DNA from: an uncultured Muribaculaceae bacterium
GTDB lineage: Bacteria; Bacteroidota; Bacteroidia; Bacteroidales; Muribaculaceae
Reading direction: 5' to 3'
NCBI GenBank assembly: GCA_905207535.1
Contig: CAJLLX010000001.1
Span: forward strand, 62,001 to 126,000
Length of the DNA stretch: 64,000 nt
Shown: in pieces, positions 1 to 8,843 of the stretch
Layout of the letters: every line of letters starts with the position of its first letter
Numbering within the stretch: position 1 is the stretch's first letter
Made by a program: the position numbers and the translations under genes
The notes under the pieces: model-generated
What the model was told of the DNA's origin: nothing
Database searches by the model: none
What the model saw: the letters and a program-made list of their open reading frames with translations, nothing else

Positions 1-447
1 TAGCAATTCATAGTGACCGAGGCCCTTTAGAGGGCGACCCGAGGGGGAGGGGATGAACTTGTAATAAAGTTAAAAAAATAAAGGGGGATGGGAGAGCGGG
101 TAAGGCGCTGAAAATAGAAGGGTTAAGGAAAAGGCGAGGAAAAATATGTTATAAAACATATAAAAATGATTTGGAAAGGAAAAAGATATTATATAAATTT
201 GAACTCAATGTTAGCAACTTTCAATGCATAAGCGCAAGCATGCGGCGATAGGTAGCTAAGAAAGAAGGATCAAAGCAGAGTCTCTCAGCGACCGAAAAGT
301 GCGGGAGAGATGAAGCTAAGGGACATCTGATAGAAACAGACACTGATAGAACTGACATAAGCCGAATCGCGATGCCTATGGAAGGGAGGCAGAGAGATGA
401 GGCAGTGAGATAAACGGATATATTAACCCTCACCAAAACATAAGATC
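1..447. other. Left-edge region without a recognisable gene
   Basis: I see no convincing coding frame in these first 447 bases. The only open frame of note (221-436, minus) has a Ser/Leu-rich composition and matches no family I know. Two small inverted repeats are visible: GCCCT/AGGGC around a TTAG loop at 22-35, and ATATGTT/AACATAT at 144-161. The stretch is purine-rich on the plus strand and probably holds the end of an upstream transcript plus the promoter of the gene at 448, but no clear TAnnTTTG box stands out. Confidence 0.5.
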
Positions 448-714
448 ATGACAAAGACCATCACTTTCAACGATCTGCGTAGGCTCAAGGATAGCCTCCC
501 CGATGGCTCAATCGCCCGTATAGCTGACAAGCTGAACATAACCGCCCAGACCGTGCGCAATTACTTCGGTGGATCGAACTATGAGTTCGGCAAAAACTGC
601 GGAGTACATATCGAACCGGGTCCTGCTGGCGGTATTGTTGTACTTGACGATACCACAATCTACGATATGGCCGTGGCAATCCTGGAGGAAGAGGAAGCAA
701 AGAAAGAGCAATAA
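448..714 (+). CDS. Small HTH DNA-binding protein
   Basis: This 88-residue protein looks like a short DNA-binding protein that recurs across Bacteroidales. Residues about 18-42 read as a helix-turn-helix: SIARIADKLNITAQTVRNYF has the alternating pattern of a first helix, a turn at LNIT and a recognition helix. A conserved middle segment (HIEPGPAGGIVVLDD, about 54-68) is typical of this group in my memory. The C-terminus is acidic and lysine-rich. The start ATG at 448 follows no strong Shine-Dalgarno sequence, which is normal for this phylum. It stands alone, followed by an intrinsic terminator-like hairpin. Regulatory role is inferred; the targets are unknown. Confidence 0.75.
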   Translation: MTKTITFNDLRRLKDSLPDGSIARIADKLNITAQTVRNYFGGSNYEFGKNCGVHIEPGPAGGIVVLDDTTIYDMAVAILEEEEAKKEQ

Positions 715-756
715 AAAAGGAGAGAATACTCCCGTTGCTACTGAAAAAGGAATGAG

Positions 757-810
757 AATCGCGCCCTTCGGTTGGCCAGAACGACCCCAACGGAAGGCGC
801 GATTTCTATT
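757..810 (+). terminator. Intrinsic terminator after the HTH gene
   Basis: AATCGCGCC (757-765) pairs with GGCGCGATT (796-804), continued inside by TTC/GAA and GTTGG/CCAAC (771-775 with 787-791), followed by TTTCTATTT. The strong stem and following T-rich run fit a Rho-independent terminator. It ends only about 20 nt before the next start codon at 829. Confidence 0.75.
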
Positions 811-828
811 TATAAATCCGAATCAAGA

Positions 829-1941
829 ATGACTCCAAACCGCCTAATAACATTAGCGATACATACCTACGACAAGGCTCTGCCAATCAAGAATCTGCTT
901 GAGCGGGAGGGAATATATGTGGAGCTGAACAATGTGAATCTGTCATCGCCGGAGGTGTCGTCGGGGGTGCGCATCCGCATCCGCGAAGCCGATCTGCCTC
1001 TGGCCCTGCGAATAGTGGAGAATTTCGAGATATTCGCCATCCCCGACCTTGAGACGATAAGGCAGAAAGGGAAGATACTTGTGCCGACGGACTTTTCGGA
1101 CAACTCGTTCAACGCCATGCGTGTGGCCATGCGTGTGGCTTCGCAGATCGGCTGCGAAGTAGAGTTTATGTATGCCTACATGGAGCCGATGAACCGCGAG
1201 ACGATACAGCTTTCGGATGCTTACGACTATCAGCTTGCCGACCTGGAGGCCACGCAGAGGCTTCAAGAGGAGGCAAAGATGATGATGAAGCGGTTTACGG
1301 AGCGCGTGAAGGCCGAGATGAAAGAGGGGAAACTTCCGGCGGTGAAATACAACTCGATAGTGGTGGAAGGATTGCCCGAAGAGGCAATCGTGGAGTATTC
1401 GCGCGAGCATAAACCGCCGCTGATAGTGATGGGTACGCGGGCAGCTCAGAACAAAGAGGCCGATCTGATAGGCAGCGTGTCGGCTGAGGTGCTCGATTCG
1501 TGCCGTGTGCCGGTGATCACCATCCCCGAGAATGTGGACACCACCGGGATGAAGGTGAAGCGCGTGGCATTTTTCTGCAACCTCGATCAGGAGGATATGC
1601 TCGCCATCGATGCACTGTATCGATTCTTCCCCGACTCGTCGCTGGAAGTGACACTGGTGCATGTGCCGCCGACAGGACTTCGTCGCCAGCTTCTGCCGAT
1701 AAAGCAGACCGGAGAGAACCTCCTGAAATATTGCCGCGAGCATTACGAGAAGTTTCAGTTTGAGCTCTCGAAAGAGAATCTGCAGAAAATAGCCGTCAAC
1801 ATGGGGCAAGAAGGCAAACGCTACGACATGCTTTGTATCCCGAACAAACGGAAGAGCGCCATAGCCCGCGTGTTCAACCCCTCGATAGCCCACAGAGTGA
1901 TATTCCGCGCCGATGTGCCGATGCTGGTGATACCTGTGTGA
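829..1941 (+). CDS. Universal stress protein (two UspA domains with N-terminal DUF2007-like domain)
   Basis: A 370-residue cytoplasmic protein. Residues 1 to about 70 (starting MTPNRLITLAIHTYDKA) resemble the ferredoxin-like DUF2007 signal domain that precedes Usp domains in Bacteroidales. A first Usp domain begins near residue 76 with KGKILVPTDFSDNS and ends with the PVITIPEN strand; its nucleotide-loop region reads VMGTRAAQNKEADLIGSVSA. A second, more divergent Usp half starts at VKRVAFFCNLDQ and ends with VPMLVIPV. The frame is open upstream to 772, but that part lies inside the terminator hairpin, so I chose the ATG at 829. The next gene starts 2 nt after the stop, which suggests one operon. 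The physiological role is unknown; the family is linked to stress resistance. Confidence 0.85.
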   Translation: MTPNRLITLAIHTYDKALPIKNLLEREGIYVELNNVNLSSPEVSSGVRIRIREADLPLALRIVENFEIFAIPDLETIRQKGKILVPTDFSDNSFNAMRVAMRVASQIGCEVEFMYAYMEPMNRETIQLSDAYDYQLADLEATQRLQEEAKMMMKRFTERVKAEMKEGKLPAVKYNSIVVEGLPEEAIVEYSREHKPPLIVMGTRAAQNKEADLIGSVSAEVLDSCRVPVITIPENVDTTGMKVKRVAFFCNLDQEDMLAIDALYRFFPDSSLEVTLVHVPPTGLRRQLLPIKQTGENLLKYCREHYEKFQFELSKENLQKIAVNMGQEGKRYDMLCIPNKRKSAIARVFNPSIAHRVIFRADVPMLVIPV

Positions 1942-1943
1942 CA

Positions 1944-2990
1944 ATGAGACCGGAGGAAATGGAAGAAATGCGTTCTGATATACCCGAAGTGACGCTGATA
2001 ATGCCTGTTTACAACGTGGAGCGCTATCTGCGCGAGGCGGTCGACTCGGTGATAGCTCAGACATTCAAGAATTGGGAGCTGATACTTGTGGACGACGGTT
2101 CGCCCGACGAGTGTCCGCGGATATGCGATGAATACAGCCGCCTCGACAGCCGCATAAGGGTCATACACAAGCCGAACGGCGGTCAGGGCGCGGCCCGCAA
2201 CGATGCCATAAAGGTAGCCCGGGGGAAATATATCGGATTTGTAGACAGCGACGACAGCATAGAGCCCGACATGTATGCAAAACTGCATAGGGCGATAACT
2301 GAAAGCGGCGCTGATATGGCAATGTGCGGTTATTTCCTTGATTTCAGGGGGAAAAGCAAAGTAAAGAAGCCGCTGCCTGAAGCCGGAATCTACGACGGTC
2401 CGACACTGATGAGTGAAGGGTATCGCGACCGTAAAGTGCAGAGCATCTCGTGTGACAAACTATTCAAGAGAGAGGTGGTGAGCGAGGGGTATCCCTCCCA
2501 GCGCTACTTCGAGGATCACGCCGTGATGCTTCACTGGTATGAAAAGGTGAAAAAATGGGTGGCCATTCCAGAGCCACTGTATCACTACAGGATGCGTCGG
2601 TCGGGAGTAACCAACGGGTTCAGCATAGAGAAACGAGTCGCGAAATTTGATGCCGACATGGCCCGCGCACGCTATATGGCATCGCTACCTGAGGAGCGAC
2701 ACGGCATGACACAGGCCGAGATAGCCGCACCGCTGATAGTGAGCGCCGTAGGCACCTGCAAATCGGTGGCCCGGGAGTGTGACGACGCCGAGAAAGCCCT
2801 CGAAGTGATAGCCGACATCACCGGAAAGACCTTATCGGCATATGAAGAATGCCGCGAAATATTGCCGGAAAAGGTGGCGAATCGCTATGAACTGATGAAA
2901 AACCGTCCCGGATGGTTCCGGCGGAAGATGAGACTGGAGAGGATGTTTGTATTCGCCGGCAACAGGAAAGAAAAACTATTGTATGACTGA
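1944..2990 (+). CDS. Family 2 glycosyltransferase
   Basis: A 348-residue GT-A fold glycosyltransferase. The N-terminus has the family 2 nucleotide-sugar binding pattern VTLIMPVYNVERYLREAVDS, then ILVDDGSPD and, near residue 105, the DXD-like metal site FVDSDDS. The C-terminal 150 residues are less conserved and include YHYRMRRSGVTNG. No transmembrane segment is evident, so it probably acts at the inner face of the inner membrane on a polysaccharide or lipopolysaccharide acceptor; donor and acceptor cannot be told. The frame is open to 1833, inside the Usp gene; I chose ATG 1944, though ATG 1959 or 1968, which have GGAGG or GGAAG upstream, are alternatives. The next glycosyltransferase follows after 6 nt. 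Confidence 0.85.
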   Translation: MRPEEMEEMRSDIPEVTLIMPVYNVERYLREAVDSVIAQTFKNWELILVDDGSPDECPRICDEYSRLDSRIRVIHKPNGGQGAARNDAIKVARGKYIGFVDSDDSIEPDMYAKLHRAITESGADMAMCGYFLDFRGKSKVKKPLPEAGIYDGPTLMSEGYRDRKVQSISCDKLFKREVVSEGYPSQRYFEDHAVMLHWYEKVKKWVAIPEPLYHYRMRRSGVTNGFSIEKRVAKFDADMARARYMASLPEERHGMTQAEIAAPLIVSAVGTCKSVARECDDAEKALEVIADITGKTLSAYEECREILPEKVANRYELMKNRPGWFRRKMRLERMFVFAGNRKEKLLYD

Positions 2991-2996
2991 AAGATA

Positions 2997-3806
2997 ATGA
3001 CCGTATCGCTGATAATCTCCACATATAATAATCCCGAGTATCTGTATCTCACGCTAAAAAGCGTGATGAATCAGCGGCGCCTGCCCGACGAGATACTGAT
3101 AGCCGACGACGGCTCGGGTGAGGCGACGCGCATGCTCGTAGAAGAGATGGCAGCGGAGAGTTTTGTGCCTCTGCGACACATATGGCATGAAGACGAAGGA
3201 TTCCGTCTCGGAGCGATACGCAACAAAGCCATAGCCGAGGCGAAAGGGGAGTATATCATACAGATCGACGGCGACATAGTGCTGCATACCTCGTTTGTGG
3301 CAGATCATGTGAAGATGGCTCGTGAGGGATGGTTTTATTCCGGTAGCCGGGTGCTTCTGAGCCCCGAGACCACCGCGAGGATGGTGAAAGGGAAGCTTGT
3401 GGAGCTGCCCAAAGATGCTCCCGAGCGCGGGAAGATGAACTCGCGTCGTGTGCCGCTGCTGATGCCGCTTTTCCGCCGGTATAAATCGGGCAACGGCGGC
3501 TATGTGCGCGGATGCAACATGGCATTCTGGCGCAAAGACCTCATAGAGGTCAACGGCTACAACGAGACCATAACAGGATGGGGGCGCGAAGACTCGGAAA
3601 TTGCCTATAGGCTTATAAACAAGGGCATTAAGAAGGGATTTGTGAAATTCGGGGGAGTAGAGTATCATCTATATCACAAGGAGAACGACAAAAGCGCGGA
3701 TGAGCGAAACATATCGCTGATGGAAAACGCACGCAAGTCGGGGATAATAGAAGCTCCCCTTGGGATAAAGGAGATGATAGAAAGAGAAAAGCGCGGAGAG
3801 GAATGA
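2997..3806 (+). CDS. Family 2 glycosyltransferase with galactosyltransferase-type C-terminal motif
   Basis: A 269-residue GT-A enzyme. It begins with VSLIISTYNNPEYL, followed by ILIADDGSGE and the DXD-type IQIDGDIV near residue 90. The C-terminal half carries GGYVRGCNMAFWRKDL and the GWGREDSE motif typical of the Glyco_transf_7C module, which contributes the catalytic base region in beta-1,4-galactosyl and chondroitin-type transferases. It differs clearly from the preceding GT, so the pair may add successive sugars to one glycan. The C-terminus is charged (EMIEREKRGEE). Spacing of 6 nt to the upstream gene supports co-transcription. Acceptor and sugar are unknown. Confidence 0.85.
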   Translation: MTVSLIISTYNNPEYLYLTLKSVMNQRRLPDEILIADDGSGEATRMLVEEMAAESFVPLRHIWHEDEGFRLGAIRNKAIAEAKGEYIIQIDGDIVLHTSFVADHVKMAREGWFYSGSRVLLSPETTARMVKGKLVELPKDAPERGKMNSRRVPLLMPLFRRYKSGNGGYVRGCNMAFWRKDLIEVNGYNETITGWGREDSEIAYRLINKGIKKGFVKFGGVEYHLYHKENDKSADERNISLMENARKSGIIEAPLGIKEMIEREKRGEE

Positions 3807-3873
3807 AAGAAAAAAGCGGGAGAGCGGAGTGAAAAAAATGGGGATGGAATGAAGATTTTTTTTGATTTTTTTG

Positions 3874-3881
3874 TAACTTTG
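3874..3881 (+). promoter_or_regulatory. -7 box for glmS transcript
   Basis: TAACTTTG at 3874-3881 fits the Bacteroidota -7 consensus TAnnTTTG. No clean TTTG lies 19-20 nt upstream, where the sequence is T-rich. Transcription would begin near 3888 and give a leader of about 160 nt before glmS. Confidence 0.6.
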
Positions 3882-3901
3882 CACCCGTGAAAACCAAAAT
3901 T

Positions 3902-3944
3902 ACTTCTCCGGTAGACTAAATGAAGTCTGAGAGAAGTTTTTTTT
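3902..3944 (+). terminator. Attenuator-like hairpin in the glmS leader
   Basis: ACTTCTC (3902-3908) and AGACT (3913-3917) pair with AGTCT (3924-3928) and GAGAAGT (3931-3937); eight T residues (3937-3944) follow directly. This is a textbook intrinsic terminator, yet it lies downstream of the -7 box at 3874 and about 100 nt before the glmS start. It could end read-through from the glycosyltransferase operon, or attenuate glmS. Downstream GCCGGG (about 3958) and CCCGGC (about 4009) could form a further stem. Confidence 0.6.
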
Positions 3945-4047
3945 GATTTATACAAAGCCGGGTGAGGCGTTTTGGAGCGAATGTGAATAAGCGCGACGAG
4001 ACAGAACCCCGGCAGAAACAAATACTTATGAAGCAAACATACTATAT

Positions 4048-5892
4048 ATGTGTGGAATAGTAGGATATATAGGCGAACGTCCGGCGTATGAGATACTGGT
4101 GAAAGGGCTTCACCGCCTGGAGTACAGAGGTTACGACTCGGCCGGAGTGGCATTGATGTCGCCGGATAACTCACTCAATGTGTATAAGACACGCGGCAAG
4201 GTAGAAGACCTTGAGCGCTTTTGCAGCTCGAAGGACGTGAGCGGCACCCTGGGTATCGCCCACACCCGCTGGGCCACTCACGGCGAGCCGAACGACGTCA
4301 ATGCCCATCCCCATGTGAGCCTCAGCGGAAAAATAGCGCTTGTGCACAACGGCACTATAGAGAACTATCATGTGCTCAAAGAGGCCCTCGAGCTCGAAGG
4401 AGTGACCTTCGTGAGCGACACCGACACCGAGGTGATGGTGAAACTCATAGAATATATCAAAGATAAGAACCACTGCTCGCTGGTGGATGCCGTGCGCGGT
4501 GCGCTCAAAGAGGTGATAGGCGCTTACGCCATAGTAGTGACCGACACCGACGAGCCTGACACCATAATCGGCGCACGAAAGAGTTCGCCGTTGGTAATAG
4601 GTGTGGGTAACGGTGAGACATTCCTGGCATCCGATGCCACTCCCATCATAGAATACACCGATAAAGTGGTGTATCTCAACGACGACGAGATAGCCGTGAT
4701 ACGTCGGGGTGAACCTCTGAAGATCACCAACGCCGACAATGAGCCCGCAGCCATCGACATCCAGACTCTGCGCATGTCGGTGTCGCAGCTCGAGAAGGGC
4801 GGCTTCCCCCACTTCATGCTCAAAGAGATCTTCGAGCAGCCGCGCACCATCTACGACTGCATCCGCGGCAGGATAGGGTCGAGGGGCTCGAAAGTGACCC
4901 TCTCGGGAGTGGATATGAACCGCGAGAAATTTATCGAAGCCCATCGCATAGTGATAGTGGCCTGCGGCACCTCGTGGCACGCCGGCCTGATAGGGAAGCG
5001 CCTGATTCAGGAAATAGCACGCATCCCGGTAGAGGTGGAGTATGCGAGTGAATTTCGCTACAGCAACCCCGTGCTCACCCCGAAAGATATAGTGATAGCG
5101 ATATCTCAGTCGGGCGAGACCGCCGACACCCTCGCCGCCATCAAGATGGCCAAGGAGTGTGGCGCGTTCGTGTATGGCATCTGCAACGTAGTGGGGAGTT
5201 CGATAGCGCGCGCCACCGATTCCGGCACATATATCCATGTGGGCCCGGAGATAGGCGTGGCTTCCACCAAGGCCTTCACCGGTCAGGTGACAGTGCTCAC
5301 CATGCTTGCCCTTGCCATAGGGACACTGAAAAAGACCATCAGCGACAATGTGAGAGCTGAGGTGACAGATGCGCTTCGGTCGCTGCCCGCTCTGATCAAG
5401 CAGGCGCTCAAGCTCAACGACGAGATAGAGAAGCTCTCGAGCACCTACACCTACGTGCACAACTTCATGTACTTAGGGCGAGGCTACAACTTCCCCAGCG
5501 CACTCGAAGGAGCATTGAAACTCAAAGAGATAAGCTATATCCATGCAGAAGGGTATCCCGCAGCCGAGATGAAGCACGGGCCCATCGCCCTTATCGACCA
5601 TGAGATGCCGACAGTGGTGATAGCTCCCGACGACGAGATGCACGAGAAGATAATCTCAAACATTCAGCAGGTGAAAGCACGTGGCGGTTCGGTGATAGCG
5701 ATAGTGACCAAGGGCGACTCTACCATAGCCAAGATAGCCGACCACATCCTGGAGATTCCCAAAGTGCCTGAATGTGTATCGCCCGTGATAGTATCGATAC
5801 CCCTGCAGCTGCTGGCATATCATATCGCCATAAAGAAAGGGTGCAATGTGGATATGCCCCGCAATCTTGCGAAATCGGTAACAGTAGAATAG
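4048..5892 (+). CDS. glmS: Glutamine-fructose-6-phosphate aminotransferase (isomerizing)
   Basis: GlmS makes glucosamine-6-phosphate from fructose-6-phosphate and glutamine, the first step toward UDP-GlcNAc for peptidoglycan and lipid A. The 614-residue length is normal. Cys2 after the initiator Met (MCGIVGYIG) is the amidotransferase nucleophile; HTRWATHG (72-79) and HNGTIENY (100-107) belong to the glutaminase domain. Two SIS isomerase domains follow, with ISQSGETADT and the conserved ending DMPRNLAKSVTVE. The start is fixed because Cys must follow Met. It is preceded by its own -7 box and an attenuator-like hairpin; no glmS ribozyme is recognisable in the short leader. The chromate transporter pair follows after 21 nt. 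Confidence 0.97.
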   Translation: MCGIVGYIGERPAYEILVKGLHRLEYRGYDSAGVALMSPDNSLNVYKTRGKVEDLERFCSSKDVSGTLGIAHTRWATHGEPNDVNAHPHVSLSGKIALVHNGTIENYHVLKEALELEGVTFVSDTDTEVMVKLIEYIKDKNHCSLVDAVRGALKEVIGAYAIVVTDTDEPDTIIGARKSSPLVIGVGNGETFLASDATPIIEYTDKVVYLNDDEIAVIRRGEPLKITNADNEPAAIDIQTLRMSVSQLEKGGFPHFMLKEIFEQPRTIYDCIRGRIGSRGSKVTLSGVDMNREKFIEAHRIVIVACGTSWHAGLIGKRLIQEIARIPVEVEYASEFRYSNPVLTPKDIVIAISQSGETADTLAAIKMAKECGAFVYGICNVVGSSIARATDSGTYIHVGPEIGVASTKAFTGQVTVLTMLALAIGTLKKTISDNVRAEVTDALRSLPALIKQALKLNDEIEKLSSTYTYVHNFMYLGRGYNFPSALEGALKLKEISYIHAEGYPAAEMKHGPIALIDHEMPTVVIAPDDEMHEKIISNIQQVKARGGSVIAIVTKGDSTIAKIADHILEIPKVPECVSPVIVSIPLQLLAYHIAIKKGCNVDMPRNLAKSVTVE

Positions 5893-5913
5893 CAGGCAAC
5901 AAAACGGAAGGTA

Positions 5914-6534
5914 ATGGCTAAAGGTGAAAATATTTATTCCCAGCTTTTTATCTCGTTTTTGCGCATCGGCGCCTTCACCTTCGGTGGCGGTTGGGCGATG
6001 ATTTCGCTCATAGAGCGCGAAGTGGTGGAAAACCGCAAGTGGGTCAGCCGCGAGGAATTTCTGGATCTCCTTGCCGTGGCGCAGTCGCTGCCCGGAATTC
6101 TCGCCGTGAACATTTGCGTGGCAGTGGGCGACAAACTGAGAGGAATGAAAGGGAGCACCGCAGCCGCATTGGGGACCATCATGCCCAGTTTTCTGATCAT
6201 ACTGGCCATAGCAATCTTCCTCACTCCCGATCTGATACAGCACAATCCGGTGATCAATGCCATCTTCCGGGGGATACGTCCCGCAGTGGTAGCGCTGATA
6301 GTGGCCCCCGTGATAACCACCGCCAAAGCATCGCATATCGGCTGGAAAACTGTGTGGATACCTATAGTGGTGGCTCTGCTGATATGGTCGTCGTGGCCGT
6401 GGATCTCCAATCCCATACTATTTATCATCCTTGGCGGCTTGGCCGGGTATCTGTGGCTTCGCCGTCAGGAAAAACTGCTCTCCGACAGCGAGTTGAGCCG
6501 GAAAGAGAGCGAAATGGAGGATGAAGGGTTATGA
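5914..6534 (+). CDS. Chromate transporter, half-protein A
   Basis: A 206-residue membrane protein holding one CHR (chromate transporter) domain. The signature FTFGGGWAMISLIEREVV lies at residues 21-38 and AVAQSLPGI near 52-60. Several hydrophobic stretches (SFLIILAIAIFLT, AVVALIVAPVI, VWIPIVVALLIWSSW, ILFIILGGLAGYLWL) fit about six membrane spans. Long ChrA proteins have two such domains fused; here the second half is the next gene, overlapping by ATGA (6531-6534), so the two short chains probably pair in opposite orientations. Substrate in an anaerobic gut-type organism is uncertain; chromate or another oxyanion is the family default. Confidence 0.88.
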   Translation: MAKGENIYSQLFISFLRIGAFTFGGGWAMISLIEREVVENRKWVSREEFLDLLAVAQSLPGILAVNICVAVGDKLRGMKGSTAAALGTIMPSFLIILAIAIFLTPDLIQHNPVINAIFRGIRPAVVALIVAPVITTAKASHIGWKTVWIPIVVALLIWSSWPWISNPILFIILGGLAGYLWLRRQEKLLSDSELSRKESEMEDEGL

Positions 6535-7106
6535 TATATCTGAAACTTATATGGAGTTATCTTAAAATAGGTCTCTTCGGGTTCGGAGGGGGATATGCGA
6601 TGCTGTCGCTGATAGAGCGGGAGATTGTGGGCCCCGGATGGATTACCGAAAAAATGTTTACCGACATTGTGGCCATATCGCAGATGACTCCCGGGCCGAT
6701 CGGCATCAACTCCGCCACCTATATCGGTTATGCAGCTCCGATGCATGCCGGATATAGCGGCGTAATATGGGGCGTGCTTGGATCGCTGCTGTGCACCTTT
6801 GTGGTGGTGCTTCCATCGTTTCTGTTAGTGGCATATACCAGCCACTTTATCCACCGTCACAAAGAGAGCGTAGTGGTGAGAGGCATCTTTATGGGACTTC
6901 GTCCTGTGGTGATAGGTCTGATTGCTTCGGCCGCCTTGCTGCTGATGAACGCCGAAAACTTCGGGCATGAGACCAGTGAGGTAGTGATCTCTGTGGCCAT
7001 AGCCTGCGCATCGCTTGCGGCAGTGCTCTTCACCAAATTTCATCCGATATTTATCATCATCCTTTCCGGCATCGCCGGGTTTATCATTTATTATCTATGT
7101 CCATGA
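6531..7106 (+). CDS. Chromate transporter, half-protein B
   Basis: A 191-residue partner of the preceding protein, with its own CHR signature GLFGFGGGYAMLSLIEREIV (residues 14-33) and QMTPGPIGINSATYIGY (51-67). It is predominantly hydrophobic with about six predicted spans. The start overlaps the stop of the first half by 4 nt, which implies translational coupling and a one-to-one heterodimer. The end overlaps the folC start by 10 nt (7097-7106), so all three are probably read from one mRNA, although no functional link to folate is known. Confidence 0.88.
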   Translation: MIYLKLIWSYLKIGLFGFGGGYAMLSLIEREIVGPGWITEKMFTDIVAISQMTPGPIGINSATYIGYAAPMHAGYSGVIWGVLGSLLCTFVVVLPSFLLVAYTSHFIHRHKESVVVRGIFMGLRPVVIGLIASAALLLMNAENFGHETSEVVISVAIACASLAAVLFTKFHPIFIIILSGIAGFIIYYLCP

Positions 7107-8395
7107 CCTACGAAGAGGCGGTAGAATATCTCTATACGCGCACACCTCAGTTTGAAAGCATAGGGGCCTCAGCCTATAAGCCCGGTCTCGACACCATCAA
7201 CAAACTGCTCGAGTCGCTGGGGAATCCTCACATGGAATATCCCGTGATGCATGTGGCCGGAACCAATGGCAAAGGGTCGACATCGCACACCATAGCCGCC
7301 GTGCTGCAGGAAGCCGGCTACAAGGTGGGCCTTTACACATCGCCTCATCTTGTGGATTTCAGAGAAAGGATGAGAGTGAACGGTCAGATGATACACCCCG
7401 ACGAGGTGGCTCGATTTGTCAATTACTATACTCTATCGAAGGCAGCCGATGTACTCGATCCATCGTTTTTCGAGCTGACTACGGCCATGGCCTTCGAGTG
7501 GTTTCGTCGCGAAGCGGTGGATGTGGCCGTGATAGAGGTGGGGCTCGGTGGACGGCTTGACTCGACCAATGTGGTGGATTCACAGCTATCAATCATCACA
7601 AATATTTCCTACGACCATATGGCGCAACTCGGGGACACCCTTGAGGCAATAGCCCGGGAGAAAGCCGGGATACTGCGCCCCGGAGTGGCTGCTATAATAG
7701 GGGAGCCGAAGGAGGCAATCCGCAATCTGCTCGTAGCCGAGGCGAAAAAGGTGGGTGCGCATCCCCGCACTACGGCCTCGATAAAAGACAGTATCGCGAT
7801 AGAAGGAGATGAAGCAGGAGAGTATCTGCATATCACCGGAAGCCGGATGGGCGACCTGGATTACCAGCTGATCGGCGACTATCAACGTGAAAACGCACTG
7901 ACCGTGCTCCTGGCGCTTGACGAACTGCGCAACCTCGGATGGAAGATCACCTCCGACGCTGTGAAAGCCGGCTTTAAAAACGTGTGTACCCTCACCGGAC
8001 TGATGGGGCGCTGGATGAAACTCGGCGATGCGCCCCTGACCATATGTGACACAGGGCACAACATTGGCGGGTGGGAGAAACTGATACCGCAGATCAACCG
8101 GTTGCCGAGGCCTCTGACCATGGTGCTTGGGTTTGTCAACGACAAAGACCTCTCGCACATCTTGCCATTGCTTCCCGAAGATGCCGAGTATATCTTCACC
8201 AATGCCGATATAGCGCGGGCACTTCCTGCCGAGGAACTTGCGCGTGAGGCAGCTGCAGCCGGAAGGCGCGGGAAAGTGGTAACAGGCGTGCGCAAAGCCT
8301 ACGACGAGGCCAAAGCCTCGGGGTGCGCATCGGTGTTTGTCGGCGGGAGCACATATGTGCTGGCCGATCTGCTGAAATCGCTACAGGAAAAGTAA
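7097..8395 (+). CDS. folC: Bifunctional folylpolyglutamate synthase/dihydrofolate synthase
   Basis: FolC joins glutamate to dihydropteroate and to reduced folates using ATP. The 432-residue protein has the Mur-ligase-like P-loop HVAGTNGKGSTSH (residues 52-64), the YTSPHLVDFRERM segment that binds the pteroate, and EVGLGGRLDSTNVV. The C-terminal domain includes GRWMKLGDAPLTICDTGHN and a closing GGSTYVLADLL. Start: ATG 7097 (MSMTYEEAVEYL) overlaps the transporter gene by 10 nt; ATG 7103 (third codon) is an alternative. It is followed 29 nt later by a YjbQ-family gene. Confidence 0.95.
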   Translation: MSMTYEEAVEYLYTRTPQFESIGASAYKPGLDTINKLLESLGNPHMEYPVMHVAGTNGKGSTSHTIAAVLQEAGYKVGLYTSPHLVDFRERMRVNGQMIHPDEVARFVNYYTLSKAADVLDPSFFELTTAMAFEWFRREAVDVAVIEVGLGGRLDSTNVVDSQLSIITNISYDHMAQLGDTLEAIAREKAGILRPGVAAIIGEPKEAIRNLLVAEAKKVGAHPRTTASIKDSIAIEGDEAGEYLHITGSRMGDLDYQLIGDYQRENALTVLLALDELRNLGWKITSDAVKAGFKNVCTLTGLMGRWMKLGDAPLTICDTGHNIGGWEKLIPQINRLPRPLTMVLGFVNDKDLSHILPLLPEDAEYIFTNADIARALPAEELAREAAAAGRRGKVVTGVRKAYDEAKASGCASVFVGGSTYVLADLLKSLQEK

Positions 8396-8424
8396 AGCAG
8401 ACATCTCAAAAACGACAGAAAGAA

Positions 8425-8838
8425 ATGGTATATCAGACAGAAATAAGACTTGCGCCCCGCAGGCGAGGATGTCATCTCGTGACAAGCGAGATACTGCGCA
8501 ATCTGCCGGGTCCGCTTCCCGAGAGCGGACTTCTGCATCTGTTTGTGAAGCACACCTCATGCGGTCTGACCATCAACGAGAACGCAGACCCGGATGTGAG
8601 GACTGACATGGCAGCCGTATTCGACCACATGGTAAGGGAGAACGAGACATATTACAGGCACACCATGGAGGGGCCCGACGACATGCCCGCGCATGCCAAG
8701 AGCACACTTGCCGGAGTGTCGCTGACAATCCCCATCACCAACGGGAGGGTGAACCTCGGGCGCTGGCAGGGGATATACCTGTGTGAATTTCGCAACGAAG
8801 GTGGACCACGGTCGGTGGTAATTACTATATTAAGTTAA
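8425..8838 (+). CDS. YjbQ family (UPF0047) protein
   Basis: A 137-residue single-domain protein. The family hallmark is seen at about residues 35-52, LFVKHTSCGLTINENADPDV, and again as GRVNLGRWQGIYLCEFRNEGG near the C-terminus. Members have been reported to hold a metal site formed by conserved His residues and to have weak thiamin-phosphate synthase activity; the biological role is unsettled. Here a thiL gene lies about 6 kb away, which is no more than suggestive. I chose ATG 8425 over the open frame reaching 8323 because that upstream part lies inside folC and homologues start with this MVYQTEI-type strand. Confidence 0.88.
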   Translation: MVYQTEIRLAPRRRGCHLVTSEILRNLPGPLPESGLLHLFVKHTSCGLTINENADPDVRTDMAAVFDHMVRENETYYRHTMEGPDDMPAHAKSTLAGVSLTIPITNGRVNLGRWQGIYLCEFRNEGGPRSVVITILS

Positions 8839-8843
8839 AAACT

